Source: Sphingobacterium psychroaquaticum | GTDB taxonomy: Bacteria > Bacteroidota > Bacteroidia > Sphingobacteriales > Sphingobacteriaceae | Reading direction: 5' to 3' | DNA: 64,000 nt | NCBI RefSeq assembly: GCF_900177625.1 | Contig: NZ_FXAU01000007.1 | Coordinates: 186,729-250,728 of the forward strand | In this document: positions 1 to 7,461 of the stretch, piece by piece | How positions within the stretch are numbered: the stretch's first letter is position 1 | How the letters are laid out: each line of letters starts with the position of its first letter | Program-made: the position numbers and the translations under genes | The notes under the pieces: model-generated | Databases searched by the model: none | Told to the model about the DNA's origin: nothing | Seen by the model: only the letters and a program-made list of their open reading frames with translations

Positions 1-344
1 AGTGCATCTTGTAACGTTCCATTTTCTTTTTTTAATGGATAATCGACTGAGAAAGTATCTTCCGTATATCCGCGTACAATAGCCCAATAGGTTTTATTTG
101 TTTGACGTGTTGCAAAGAGGTTTTGGAGTTGTGAATCCATCTCTTTTGTAAGGGAAAAGAGTAACGCACCAGCCGTCTTTCGGTCCAGTCGATGGGCCGG
201 GTAAACGGCTTGTCCAATTTGATCGCGCAGCAACTGTAATGCAAATTCGGAGGTGTCGGCAGCAATTGACGATCGGTGCACCAGTAGCCCATGGGGCTTG
301 TTGATTGCGATAATCTCTAGGTCTTTATATAGAATATCAAGCAT
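1..344 (-). CDS. RluA-family pseudouridine synthase (TruC-like), 3' end outside window
   Basis: Reading the minus strand from the ATG at 344 gives 114 residues that continue past the left edge. The N-terminus goes straight into the catalytic fold with KPHGLLVH at residues 16-23 and the family signature HRLDRKTAG at 51-59, where Asp54 is the catalytic aspartate known for RluA enzymes. There is no S4 RNA-binding domain in front, which fits the short TruC-like tRNA or rRNA uridine isomerases rather than RluC or RluD. The start codon overlaps the stop of the upstream gene by one base (TAATG), so the two are probably co-translated. The exact RNA target cannot be told from this fragment. Confidence 0.85.
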   Translation of the reverse strand, partial: MLDILYKDLEIIAINKPHGLLVHRSSIAADTSEFALQLLRDQIGQAVYPAHRLDRKTAGALLFSLTKEMDSQLQNLFATRQTNKTYWAIVRGYTEDTFSVDYPLKKENGTLQDA

Positions 345-712
345 TATGATCCTTTGATGGCTGCTACAATCTGCTTTGCTTTTTCATCAATCTTTGGGCT
401 TAACCAAATCTGTTTAAACGCACCTCCGCCAATAACTTGTTCTTGATTGTCCCACTGAATCTTGGTTAGTGAGAAGAGATAGTAGTTTTCTACTTTGATA
501 TGGTTTTCTAGAAATTGGTCAATAAGCGTATTGCCAAATAACTTCATGCCGAAATCGATGACTTCGTCGTTCTTTTTTCCGGCTTTTTGCTTTAGTAGCT
601 GCGTTGCTTTGGCCTTAACTTCCGCTTCCATTTGTTCGGTGGTCGGATTGGTGAAAACAGCAACCAACATTAACGCAATGAGTGTTAATGCAAAAATTCT
701 TGTCTTGCTCAT
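344..712 (-). CDS. Small membrane-anchored or secreted protein, DUF4359-like
   Basis: This is a 122-residue protein with a hydrophobic N-terminal segment (about residues 5-21) and a soluble rest. That part holds a Lys/Gln-rich helix at about 30-46 and a segment FGMKLFGNTLIDQF near the middle. The pattern resembles the DUF4359 family as I remember it, but I could not search. No function is known. It lies in a minus-strand run behind the SIMPL and DUF4112 genes and overlaps the pseudouridine synthase by one base. A promoter-like box lies only 5 nt before its ATG, so it may also be transcribed on its own. Confidence 0.6.
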   Translation of the reverse strand: MSKTRIFALTLIALMLVAVFTNPTTEQMEAEVKAKATQLLKQKAGKKNDEVIDFGMKLFGNTLIDQFLENHIKVENYYLFSLTKIQWDNQEQVIGGGAFKQIWLSPKIDEKAKQIVAAIKGS

Positions 713-717
713 ACATG

Positions 718-725
718 CAAAAATA
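718..725 (-). promoter_or_regulatory. Bacteroidota -7 box before the DUF4359-like gene
   Basis: On the minus strand the box reads TATTTTTG, an exact TAnnTTTG. Its last base is 5 nt from the ATG at 712, so the transcript would have almost no leader. There is no clear TTG at the -33 position. Confidence 0.4.
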
Positions 726-755
726 GTAAAGGTTTTTAACGGAATGTGGTTCTGT

Positions 756-1232
756 TTAAAATAATGCGATTAGCCATTTACCTAATGACCAGAGAAGTAT
801 TATAATAAGTGTGCAGAGGAGGAGGAGAATAGCGAAAATACTAAAGAGGATGCCTTTCGCGCTCCCTTGGTGTTTGTTTTCATAGTAGTATTCTTCAAGA
901 ATACGAATGTTCTTTTGATTGGCTTTACTATAAAAATCGTAAATATTGCCTATAAAGGGGATAGCGCCTACTGTTGCATCGGTCATTGTATTTAACAACA
1001 TTTTTGTCGCTGCTTTTGAACTGACGCCGTTCCGGAACATGATTAGTACAAGTAGAACGGAGATAGTGAAGGTAATAATTTGTCCTGCAATAGGAATAAA
1101 GTTTAGAATTGGGTCAATCCCAAATCTGAATTGACCAATTCTAAACTTACTATCCAAGAGTACGGTTACTTTTCGTACCCAGTAAAAATCTTCGGAGACC
1201 TTTGTGGGTGTGCTGGTCCGTTCTCTTCGCAT
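756..1232 (-). CDS. DUF4112 domain membrane protein
   Basis: The 158-residue protein has the DUF4112 layout. A segment LLDSKFRIG leads into FGIDPILNFIPIAGQ at about residues 38-51, followed by a membrane helix at 52-68. A second family-typical stretch, IPFIGNIYDFY, begins near residue 91, and a strongly hydrophobic C-terminal helix spans about 127-156. The family has no established function. The gene starts 4 nt after the SIMPL gene ends, so the two look like one transcript. Confidence is high for the family and nil for a role. Confidence 0.8.
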   Translation of the reverse strand: MRRERTSTPTKVSEDFYWVRKVTVLLDSKFRIGQFRFGIDPILNFIPIAGQIITFTISVLLVLIMFRNGVSSKAATKMLLNTMTDATVGAIPFIGNIYDFYSKANQKNIRILEEYYYENKHQGSAKGILFSIFAILLLLCTLIIILLWSLGKWLIALF

Positions 1233-1236
1233 TATG

Positions 1237-1959
1237 TTATAGAAGTTCGTAAACCCCGTCGATGTTGCATGTGAGCTTGATCGGACGGATGCTGATATCT
1301 AAATCTTGTGCATTGCCGCCGTCTGCCGCCATTGCCATTTCTGATTTTGCCATCGCATACATGCGAGGTTGCACATCGTTCCAACCAAAAGAGCTATTGT
1401 CGTTGATCATTAAGACTTTGCCGATTTTATCTCCTGTAGCTGAAGCAATAATTTCAGCATTCGCACGTGCGTCTTGCACAGCAGCCACTTTAAGCTCTTT
1501 TTCGATTTGACGTTTTTGGCTGTGATCGTACCCGTTGATTGAAGTGCTTTCCAGTCCTTTAGCATCGACTTTGTCTAGCATGCTGTTGATGCCATTTAAG
1601 TTGCTTATTTTCAGGCGAAATTGTTTCGCTTGTAAAAGCTCCGTGTTTTTCTTCTTCGTGTTGTTGTCGTAGTTATAGCTGTAGATGTTCTGGATTGTAA
1701 AATCTTCTTTCTTCACTCCAATTGCTAGCGCTGCATCATACAATTGTTTCTCAAGTGTTTCGATCGGCATTTTTTTCTTGGTGTTGCCATCAACGAAATA
1801 TTCTTTTAAGGAAATAGACAGATAAATGATATCTGGAGTTACTTCACGTTCAGCATAGCCTCTAGTGGAAACTTTACGGCTGAATTCAGGGTTTGCAGTT
1901 TGTGCGTTCGCCATTGTCATTGTAAAAATTGCTGCGATTAAAATAAGTACTCTTTTCAT
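1237..1959 (-). CDS. SIMPL domain (DUF541) periplasmic protein
   Basis: I place the start at the ATG at 1959 (240 aa). The 13 extra codons upstream would put a polar stretch in front of a clear signal peptide, MKRVLILIAAIFTM up to a cleavage site near ANAQ. The mature protein begins with the SIMPL pattern (ST RGYAEREVTPD), and the DUF541 fold fills the rest. SIMPL proteins are exported or outer-membrane-linked oligomers related to BP26, with no firm biochemical role. Two Lys-rich inserts (TKKKMP and TKKKNT) lie around residues 62 and 101. It is the first gene of the minus-strand SIMPL-DUF4112 pair. Confidence 0.82.
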   Translation of the reverse strand: MKRVLILIAAIFTMTMANAQTANPEFSRKVSTRGYAEREVTPDIIYLSISLKEYFVDGNTKKKMPIETLEKQLYDAALAIGVKKEDFTIQNIYSYNYDNNTKKKNTELLQAKQFRLKISNLNGINSMLDKVDAKGLESTSINGYDHSQKRQIEKELKVAAVQDARANAEIIASATGDKIGKVLMINDNSSFGWNDVQPRMYAMAKSEMAMAADGGNAQDLDISIRPIKLTCNIDGVYELL

Positions 1960-2190
1960 GTTTGTTTTTAAATATAAGTGTATACTACAAAAATTCATCC
2001 ATTTTTTGCTATCAAACGATAAAATGGACAGTCATGTTACAGCTCTTTTTAAAACGGCTGTTATTTTTTTCTGCATTACTATAGCTCATTGTTATAGCTT
2101 AATGCAATCGTTTTCAAAGCTAGGACTCGTCTGTATATGGAACGTTTAATTTTTTTTAAAATAAATCTAGTCAATGGGAAAAATAATTTA

Positions 2191-2198
2191 TACCTTTA
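2191..2198 (+). promoter_or_regulatory. Likely -7 box for the cold-shock gene
   Basis: TACCTTTA matches TAnnTTTG except for the last base. It lies 30 nt before the ATG at 2228, which makes the upstream in-frame ATG at 2174 unlikely as the start. No good -33 TTG is present. Confidence 0.38.
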
Positions 2199-2227
2199 GA
2201 ATATTACAAAAAACAATATTATTTAAA

Positions 2228-2419
2228 ATGCAAGAAGGCGTAGTAAAATTCTTTAATGAGACCAAAGGTTTCGGTTTCATCATTCCTAACTCTGGCGAGA
2301 GCGAGATTTTTGTTCACGTTTCAGGATTGGTTGACAAAGTTCGTGAGAACGACCAGGTTTCTTACGAAGTAGAACAAGGCCGTAAAGGTCTTAATGCGGT
2401 AAATGTAAAACTTATCTAA
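2228..2419 (+). CDS. CspA-family cold-shock protein
   Basis: A 63-residue single cold-shock domain. RNP1 is seen as KGFGFI at residues 13-18 and RNP2 as IFVHVS at about 28-33; these aromatic and basic residues bind single-stranded RNA and DNA in the family, where the protein acts as an RNA chaperone. The ATG at 2228 gives the standard family N-terminus (MQEGVVKFF). A longer reading from 2174 adds 18 unusual residues and would begin upstream of the likely promoter. It is monocistronic, with a strong hairpin terminator 28 nt after the stop. Confidence 0.95.
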   Translation: MQEGVVKFFNETKGFGFIIPNSGESEIFVHVSGLVDKVRENDQVSYEVEQGRKGLNAVNVKLI

Positions 2420-2446
2420 GAATAGATTTATAATATATTTATTGTG

Positions 2447-2481
2447 AAAAAGCCAGACATATTAATATGTCTGGCTTTTTT
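2447..2481. terminator. Bidirectional hairpin terminator
   Basis: A near-perfect palindrome of about 35 bp (AAAAAGCCAGACATATT and its complement), A-rich on the left and T-rich on the right. It works on paper in both directions and separates the converging cold-shock and DUF805 genes. Confidence 0.85.
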
Positions 2482-2518
2482 GTTTCCGCATGGAACGAGA
2501 TTTAATATAATGCTGCCT

Positions 2519-2941
2519 CTATCGACTTCCTGGGATTGGAGGGAAGTTACCAAAAGGGTTGCTTTCATTGCCTTTTGGGTCTGGACCGTATTGATTTTGT
2601 CCTCGATCTCCCTCTTTAATGAAAAGATAAATTAAATATATCCAACCTACAAAAGGGATAAACGCGACTAAAAGGAACCACCCAGATTTGTTGGTGTCGT
2701 GTAGCCGACGAACTGCAACAGCAATAGAGGGCAGTAGGACGGCTAGTGCATAAATGGAGGATAGTACGCCCGATTGGTAGGGAGATGTGTCTCCATAGGT
2801 AAGCCCGAATATGCGATCTACGAGGCTCAGCGCTCCGCTAATAATGATGTTAAATAGTACAAACATCCAATATTCTTTTCGACGTGCACGCCCATTAAAA
2901 TTTGTGTAATTGTCTCTTACGACTTTGAGGAACCATTCCAT
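2519..2941 (-). CDS. DUF805 membrane protein
   Basis: The 140-residue protein starts with MEWFLKVVRDNYTNFNGRA, where the FxGRxxRKEYW pattern is typical of DUF805. It has about three to four membrane helices and carries the family hallmark RRLHDTNKSGWF near residue 78. The C-terminal 25 residues are polar and Gly/Pro/Asn-rich (DRGQNQYGPDPKGN), also usual for the family. DUF805 proteins are widespread inner-membrane proteins of unknown function. It converges on the cold-shock gene and shares its terminator. Confidence 0.88.
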   Translation of the reverse strand: MEWFLKVVRDNYTNFNGRARRKEYWMFVLFNIIISGALSLVDRIFGLTYGDTSPYQSGVLSSIYALAVLLPSIAVAVRRLHDTNKSGWFLLVAFIPFVGWIYLIYLFIKEGDRGQNQYGPDPKGNESNPFGNFPPIPGSR

Positions 2942-3028
2942 AGTTATTTGGTTTTACGTGGATAATCTGTTGGTGTTCTTAAAAAAGACCAATAGATTAA
3001 CAATTTTAGTGAGGAAGTGTTTTGTGGC

Positions 3029-3754
3029 TTACTGAAATATCTCCTCCAGGATATATAATGCATGCACTGTTCCGAAGTTCTCGGTATGTAGCTTGTAAAA
3101 TTCAAGCAACTTTTCCAGCAGGAACTTACGGTCTTCTTTCTCCATTTTTAAGGAAGAAGATTGTTCGAAAGTCATTTGTAAGAGACGGTATAGGATCTCC
3201 GTGTGCGGTGCTTGTAAAACATGCGTATGGGCTGGTAGGTTTGTCGTGAATATGCCGTCCATAAGGTCAAAGTATGGGAGTTGTTTTCCGGAGGTTTGCA
3301 GCGGTAGGAAACCCAAGAAACGACTGAGCTTGATAAGAAATACGAGGTGGAAGTTTGCGAGGTTGTCTTCCGTTTGATCAAGCCAGTGGATCGATTGTTG
3401 TATATAATGAAAAAGAAATGGGTCAGGAGATTGTGATTTTAAAGCTTTATATAATACTTCATTGAGAAACAAGGCCAGCGAACTTTTTATAATGTCCAAT
3501 GGTATCTGTTTTAGGATAGGGGCGTGTTGCGCTTCTTTGATATGTTGTAACCCGCCATTATCTTTGTGATAGACCACCATCTCGAGCGGGTGTAGGGGTT
3601 GAAACAGGTTTGCATGGATCTTGGCTTTCGGTTTCTTTGCTCCATTAATAATGTATGATTGCATACCGAATTGCTCTGTATATATATGTACTATAATGCT
3701 GTTTTCTGAATAGCTTGTTGTCTTTAGGGCAATTCCTTTTGTTTTATGGAGCAT
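3029..3754 (-). CDS. recO: DNA repair protein RecO
   Basis: The 241-residue length and the N-terminus (MLHKTKGIALKTTSYSENS, then YTEQFGMQSYIINGAKK) match RecO. An N-terminal OB-fold is followed by an all-helical domain beginning near residue 80. RecO loads RecA onto SSB-coated single-stranded DNA together with RecR in gap repair. The protein has no cysteine at all, so the zinc site found in some RecO proteins is absent. A TACCTTTG box lies 25 nt upstream of the ATG. It stands alone on the minus strand. Confidence 0.92.
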   Translation of the reverse strand: MLHKTKGIALKTTSYSENSIIVHIYTEQFGMQSYIINGAKKPKAKIHANLFQPLHPLEMVVYHKDNGGLQHIKEAQHAPILKQIPLDIIKSSLALFLNEVLYKALKSQSPDPFLFHYIQQSIHWLDQTEDNLANFHLVFLIKLSRFLGFLPLQTSGKQLPYFDLMDGIFTTNLPAHTHVLQAPHTEILYRLLQMTFEQSSSLKMEKEDRKFLLEKLLEFYKLHTENFGTVHALYILEEIFQ

Positions 3755-3779
3755 TTTATTGATCGTTGTCTTTTTTTTA

Positions 3780-3787
3780 CAAAGGTA
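3780..3787 (-). promoter_or_regulatory. -7 box of recO
   Basis: The minus strand reads TACCTTTG, an exact TAnnTTTG, 25 nt before the recO ATG. The -33 region is T-rich but lacks a clean TTG. Confidence 0.45.
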
Positions 3788-3908
3788 CTAAAGGAGAAAG
3801 GATTTTTTTAAACCGTCTAATGGATTGCTTAATGCGGTATTAGAAGGGGATTAGTGCTTAAAGTAAGCGTTGTAAAGGACTGTTTTTTTAATTATTCTGT
3901 TTTCTCTC

Positions 3909-3959
3909 TTGTATTTACGGATATAAATATAGATATTTGCAAACTCTTTGTGAAAAGAG
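3909..3959 (+). promoter_or_regulatory. Promoter and leader hairpin of the L28-L33-DUF4295 operon
   Basis: TTG at 3909-3911, a 20-nt spacer, then GATATTTG at 3932-3939 fits the phylum promoter with one change in the -7 box. Just after the expected start a perfect 6-bp hairpin, CTCTTT-gtga-AAAGAG, covers 3944-3959 in the leader. Such a hairpin could serve ribosomal-protein feedback or mRNA stability; this is inference only. Confidence 0.5.
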
Positions 3960-3995
3960 CAGAAAGAGAACAGACAACATTAAAAATCAAATATC

Positions 3996-4229
3996 ATGTC
4001 AAGAATTTGTGATTTAACAGGCAAGGCGGCATTAAAAGGAAATAACGTTTCGCACTCAAACGTAAAGACTAAACGTAAATTTTATCCAAATTTACAAACT
4101 AAGCGTTTCTATATTCCAGAAGAAGATCGTTGGATTACACTAAAAGTATCTACTTCTGCAATTAAGACTATCAATAAAAACGGTATTACAGCAGTAATCA
4201 GTAAATTTATCCAAAAAGGATCTATTTAA
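3996..4229 (+). CDS. rpmB: 50S ribosomal protein L28 (bL28)
   Basis: The 77-residue protein has the L28 pattern: MSRICDLTGK, then GNNVSHSNVKTKRKFYPNLQ, and RWITLKVSTSAIKTI in the C-terminal half. It is part of the large subunit near the E site. It is the first gene of a compact ribosomal trio with L33 and a DUF4295 protein, an order common across Bacteroidota. The single cysteine (residue 5) is not part of a zinc motif. No Shine-Dalgarno site precedes the ATG; the upstream stretch is A-rich, as usual for the phylum. Confidence 0.97.
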   Translation: MSRICDLTGKAALKGNNVSHSNVKTKRKFYPNLQTKRFYIPEEDRWITLKVSTSAIKTINKNGITAVISKFIQKGSI

Positions 4230-4298
4230 TAATTACCGTCTGTTATCTATAATATTCGCGAAATCTAACCTCCGTTGAGGTTGCAATAAAGTAAAACC

Positions 4299-4481
4299 AT
4301 GGCTAAAAAAGGAAATAGAGTACAAGTAATTTTAGAGTGTACTGAGCACAAAGAAAGTGGTCTTCCGGGCATGTCTCGTTATATCACTACAAAGAACAAA
4401 AAGAATACAACAGAGCGTTTGGAGATGAAGAAATTCAATCCAGTATTGCGTAAAGTTACTGTTCATAAAGAGATTAAATAA
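4299..4481 (+). CDS. rpmG: 50S ribosomal protein L33 (bL33), Cys-minus form
   Basis: A 60-residue L33: [18 protein letters not shown], then [21 protein letters not shown]. Only one cysteine is present (residue 14), so the two CxxC pairs of zinc-binding L33 are absent; this is the zinc-independent form. It sits 69 nt after L28 and 40 nt before the DUF4295 gene. The run [19 protein letters not shown] is diagnostic. Confidence 0.96.
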   Translation: MAKKGNRVQVILECTEHKESGLPGMSRYITTKNKKNTTERLEMKKFNPVLRKVTVHKEIK

Positions 4482-4521
4482 TTAACTCCGAGCCTTAAAG
4501 CTCAACTAAAAATATAATACA

Positions 4522-4683
4522 ATGGCAAAGAAAGCAGTTGCATCGTTGCAAAAAGGGGGTGGTAAAGAGTTTACAAAAGTTGTTCTTACTACTAAATCTG
4601 CGAAAACTGGAGCTTATACTTTCAAAGAGAGTATGGTTCACAATGATAAAGTAAAAGAAGTTGTAGCAGCAGCTTCCAAATAA
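4522..4683 (+). CDS. DUF4295 small ribosome-associated protein
   Basis: I read a 53-residue protein starting MAKKAVASLQKGGGKEF and ending VKEVVAAASK, with the stop at 4681-4683. It is too short for many gene finders. DUF4295 proteins follow L28 and L33 in Bacteroidota; as I recall, structural work on a Flavobacterium ribosome placed a protein of this type in the large subunit (called bL38), but I am not certain of the name. It is very basic at the N-terminus and Ala/Val-rich at the C-terminus. The context and composition strongly support a ribosomal role. Confidence 0.85.
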   Translation: MAKKAVASLQKGGGKEFTKVVLTTKSAKTGAYTFKESMVHNDKVKEVVAAASK

Positions 4684-4801
4684 GCAACGTAGGAAATATT
4701 CCTTTTTTCTTAACGAAAGTTTTGGCAGATGGCCCGAAAGGAGCTTTCATAAAGTCATACATCGTTGAGAAGATTTTAAAGTTTTTCTTTAAAAATAAAG
4801 A

Positions 4802-4836
4802 AGCCGTTTTGGTAACATGCCGAAAGGGCTTTTTTT
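4802..4836 (+). terminator. Terminator of the L28-L33-DUF4295 operon
   Basis: An 11-bp imperfect stem (AGCCGTTTTGG with CCGAAAGGGCT, one mismatch and one G-T pair) is followed by seven T. A related but incomplete sequence (GTTTTGG, then CCGAAAGG) occurs 80 nt upstream at about 4719-4747. Confidence 0.6.
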
Positions 4837-4856
4837 GTACCGCCTATGCTCTTGTA

Positions 4857-4887
4857 TTGTATATACAGGTAAATTTATCTAAGTTTG
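4857..4887 (+). promoter_or_regulatory. Promoter of ftsY
   Basis: TTG at 4857-4859, exactly 20 nt, then TAAGTTTG at 4880-4887. This is a textbook Bacteroidota promoter. The leader would be about 45 nt long. Confidence 0.65.
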
Positions 4888-4937
4888 AGTAGGTTTTTAA
4901 ACAGAGTATAACAAATATCCATTTCACACGAAATAGT

Positions 4938-5903
4938 ATGGGATTATTCGATTTTTTCAAAAAGAAGCAAGAAACACCAGAGGCTCAAGAAGCGCTGGAT
5001 AAAGGTTTGGAGAAAACGAAAGAAGGTTTTTTTTCTAAAATTACAAAAGCTGTCGTCGGCAAATCTACGATCGATGATGAGGTCTTGGATAATTTAGAGG
5101 AAGTGCTGGTTATGTCGGATGTAGGCGTTACAACGACGTTGAAGATTGTCGATCGTATACAACAACGTGTAGCACGGGATAAGTATGTCGGTACGGATGA
5201 TTTAAATCGTTTGCTGAAAGAGGAGATCCAGGATTTATTAGCTGAAAACAATAGCAACGATTTCGAACACTTTGAATACGGTAGCCATAAACCTTATGTG
5301 ATTATGGTTGTGGGTGTTAATGGTGTTGGTAAGACGACAACAATCGGAAAACTTGCGCACCAGCTTAAGGAGGCTGGAAATAAAGTGGTTTTGGGTGCTG
5401 CTGATACATTTCGTGCGGCTGCTGTCGATCAGATTAAGCTGTGGGGCGATCGTGTTGGGGTACGTGTTGTGGCACAACCTATGGGCTCTGACCCCGCGTC
5501 TGTTGCTTTTGATACGGTCAAGTCAGCTGTCGCTAATGGTGATGATGTTGCTATTATTGATACGGCAGGACGACTTCATAACAAGGTGGGGCTGATGAAT
5601 GAGCTGACAAAGATTAAGAATGTAATGCAAAAGGTTGTTCCTGGTGCACCACATGAAATTTTACTGGTGCTCGATGCCTCGACAGGTCAAAATGCGATTG
5701 AGCAAGCTACACAGTTTACACAGGCTACCGATGTTAATGCTCTTGCTTTAACGAAACTGGATGGTACGGCTAAAGGGGGAGTAGTGATTGGTATTTCGGA
5801 TCAGTTTAAAATTCCTGTTAAATATATTGGTGTCGGTGAGAAAATTGGCGACTTGCAGTTGTTTAATAAAAAAGATTTTGTGGATAGCTTATTCAAAGGG
5901 TAA
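4938..5903 (+). CDS. ftsY: Signal recognition particle receptor FtsY
   Basis: FtsY is the SRP receptor GTPase that brings ribosome-nascent chain complexes to the Sec translocon. The acidic A domain is nearly absent; the 321-residue protein begins with an amphipathic MGLFDFFKKK helix, then the N domain (about 25-110) and the G domain. Motifs seen: P-loop GVNGVGKTT at 126-134, DTFRAAA at 156-162, DTAGR at 208-212 and TKLDG at 272-276. The short form is normal for Bacteroidota. It has its own promoter and precedes rimO by 84 nt. Confidence 0.97.
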   Translation: MGLFDFFKKKQETPEAQEALDKGLEKTKEGFFSKITKAVVGKSTIDDEVLDNLEEVLVMSDVGVTTTLKIVDRIQQRVARDKYVGTDDLNRLLKEEIQDLLAENNSNDFEHFEYGSHKPYVIMVVGVNGVGKTTTIGKLAHQLKEAGNKVVLGAADTFRAAAVDQIKLWGDRVGVRVVAQPMGSDPASVAFDTVKSAVANGDDVAIIDTAGRLHNKVGLMNELTKIKNVMQKVVPGAPHEILLVLDASTGQNAIEQATQFTQATDVNALALTKLDGTAKGGVVIGISDQFKIPVKYIGVGEKIGDLQLFNKKDFVDSLFKG

Positions 5904-5987
5904 TCTGATTGAGAATTCCCAGAAAAGTTAAAACAGGATGCCTGTCATATTTTCTACTGTGAAACTGGTGCGTCCTAAATATATACA

Positions 5988-7322
5988 ATGAGAACAAAAA
6001 AGTCAACGGCTGCTCCGGTATTGAGTAAGCCAAGAGTGAATGTCGTAACACTAGGGTGTTCCAAAAACATACATGATAGCGAAGTCCTTATGGGACAGCT
6101 TAAAGGCAACCAAATTGAGGTTGTTCATGAGTCAAACAATATTCAATCCAATGATATTGTCGTAATTAATACCTGCGGATTTATTGATAATGCTAAGCAG
6201 GAATCTATTGATACCATCCTACAGTTTTCTGAATTAAAGGACCAAGGGAAAGTTAATAAGGTGATTGTAACGGGTTGTTTATCGGAACGTTATAAGCCGG
6301 AGCTGCAAAGTGAGATTCCCAATGTGGATGCTTATTTTGGCACGAACGATTTACCGGATCTATTGTCTACGATAGGGGCTGATTATAGACACGAGTTGTT
6401 GGGAGAACGTCTTTTGACAACACCATCACATTTTTCTTATTTTAAAATTGCGGAGGGGTGTAATAGGCCTTGTTCTTTTTGTGCGATTCCTTTGATGCGG
6501 GGTACACATGTGTCTAAATCTATAGATGATCTTGTGAAAGAAGCCAAGTTTTTGGCATCTAATGGTACAAAAGAACTGATTCTCATTGCGCAGGATTTGA
6601 CGTATTACGGTTTAGATATTTATGGGAAACGTAATTTGTCGGACTTGTTGCGTCATTTATCTGATGTGGATGGAGTCGAATGGATTCGTCTACAATATGC
6701 CTATCCATCGGGTTTTCCTATGGATATTCTAGATGTGATGAACGAGCGTTCCAATATCTGTAATTACCTGGATATGCCTTTGCAGCATATTAGCGACAAT
6801 ATGTTAAAGTCGATGCGTCGTGGCACAACGAAGCAAAAGCAAGTAGACTTAGTGAATAAAATCAGGGATAAAGTGCCCGATATCGCTTTGCGTACGACGT
6901 TGATCTGTGGGTATCCGGGCGAGACGGAGCAAGATTTCCAAGAGATGCTGGACTGGGTGGAAGAGACTCGTTTCGATCGCCTAGGCTGTTTTACTTATTC
7001 TCACGAGGAAAAGACACATGCACACAGTTTAGAAGATGATGTTCCGGCGGAAGTGAAAGAAGCGCGTGTGGAAGCGATCATGGAAGTGCAACAAGGTATT
7101 TCGTACGAAATCAATCAAACCAAAGTTGGCCAACAGTTTAAAGTATTGGTGGACCGCGTCGATGGTGATTATTTTATCGGACGTACAGAGTATGATTCTC
7201 CAGAGGTGGATAACGAGGTCGTGCTTAATGCGAAAACTGACTATGCACGTATCGGAGACTTTGTGGAGGTAAAAGTAGACCGCGCTGAAGATTTTGACCT
7301 GTACGGTTCCATTGTAAAGTAG
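5988..7322 (+). CDS. rimO: Ribosomal protein S12 methylthiotransferase RimO
   Basis: RimO is a radical-SAM enzyme that adds a methylthio group to the conserved aspartate of ribosomal protein S12. The 444-residue protein shows the N-terminal UPF0004 domain with cluster cysteines Cys24 (TLGCSKN), Cys63 (NTCGF) and Cys97 (TGCLSERY). The radical-SAM motif CNRPCSFC lies at 158-165. A C-terminal TRAM domain starts near residue 380. The TLGCSKN start of the domain and EGCNRPCSFCAIP favour RimO over MiaB. The preceding gap contains no clear terminator, so it may be co-transcribed with ftsY. Confidence 0.95.
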   Translation: MRTKKSTAAPVLSKPRVNVVTLGCSKNIHDSEVLMGQLKGNQIEVVHESNNIQSNDIVVINTCGFIDNAKQESIDTILQFSELKDQGKVNKVIVTGCLSERYKPELQSEIPNVDAYFGTNDLPDLLSTIGADYRHELLGERLLTTPSHFSYFKIAEGCNRPCSFCAIPLMRGTHVSKSIDDLVKEAKFLASNGTKELILIAQDLTYYGLDIYGKRNLSDLLRHLSDVDGVEWIRLQYAYPSGFPMDILDVMNERSNICNYLDMPLQHISDNMLKSMRRGTTKQKQVDLVNKIRDKVPDIALRTTLICGYPGETEQDFQEMLDWVEETRFDRLGCFTYSHEEKTHAHSLEDDVPAEVKEARVEAIMEVQQGISYEINQTKVGQQFKVLVDRVDGDYFIGRTEYDSPEVDNEVVLNAKTDYARIGDFVEVKVDRAEDFDLYGSIVK

Positions 7323-7380
7323 TAGCTTGTCATAGCCACGCTAAATTTTAATCTGTGGCGCTACCTTTTCGTAAAAATAT

Positions 7381-7450
7381 GTAATTTGTAGGCTGAACAA
7401 AATGGGAGGGCATTCACACTGCTTTCGTCATGTTGTTCAGCCATTTTTAT
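7381..7450 (+). terminator. Hairpin with T-tail in the bshC leader (terminator or attenuator)
   Basis: GGCTGAACAA at 7391-7400 pairs perfectly with TTGTTCAGCC at 7433-7442 and is followed by ATTTTTAT. It can end the rimO transcript. The bshC ATG is only 20 nt from the stem, leaving no room for a promoter after it. A weak -7-like TAATTTG at 7382-7388 would start transcription at the foot of the hairpin. Confidence 0.6.
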
Positions 7451-7461
7451 AGAAGAGGTAG

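Noticed and set aside
32..292. 86-residue open frame on the minus strand
   Set aside because: It is a shadow of the pseudouridine synthase, whose HRLDRKTAG motif is in another frame of the same strand.
1865..2149. 94-residue plus-strand reading over the SIMPL start
   Set aside because: It is antisense to a signal peptide and has no recognisable pattern.
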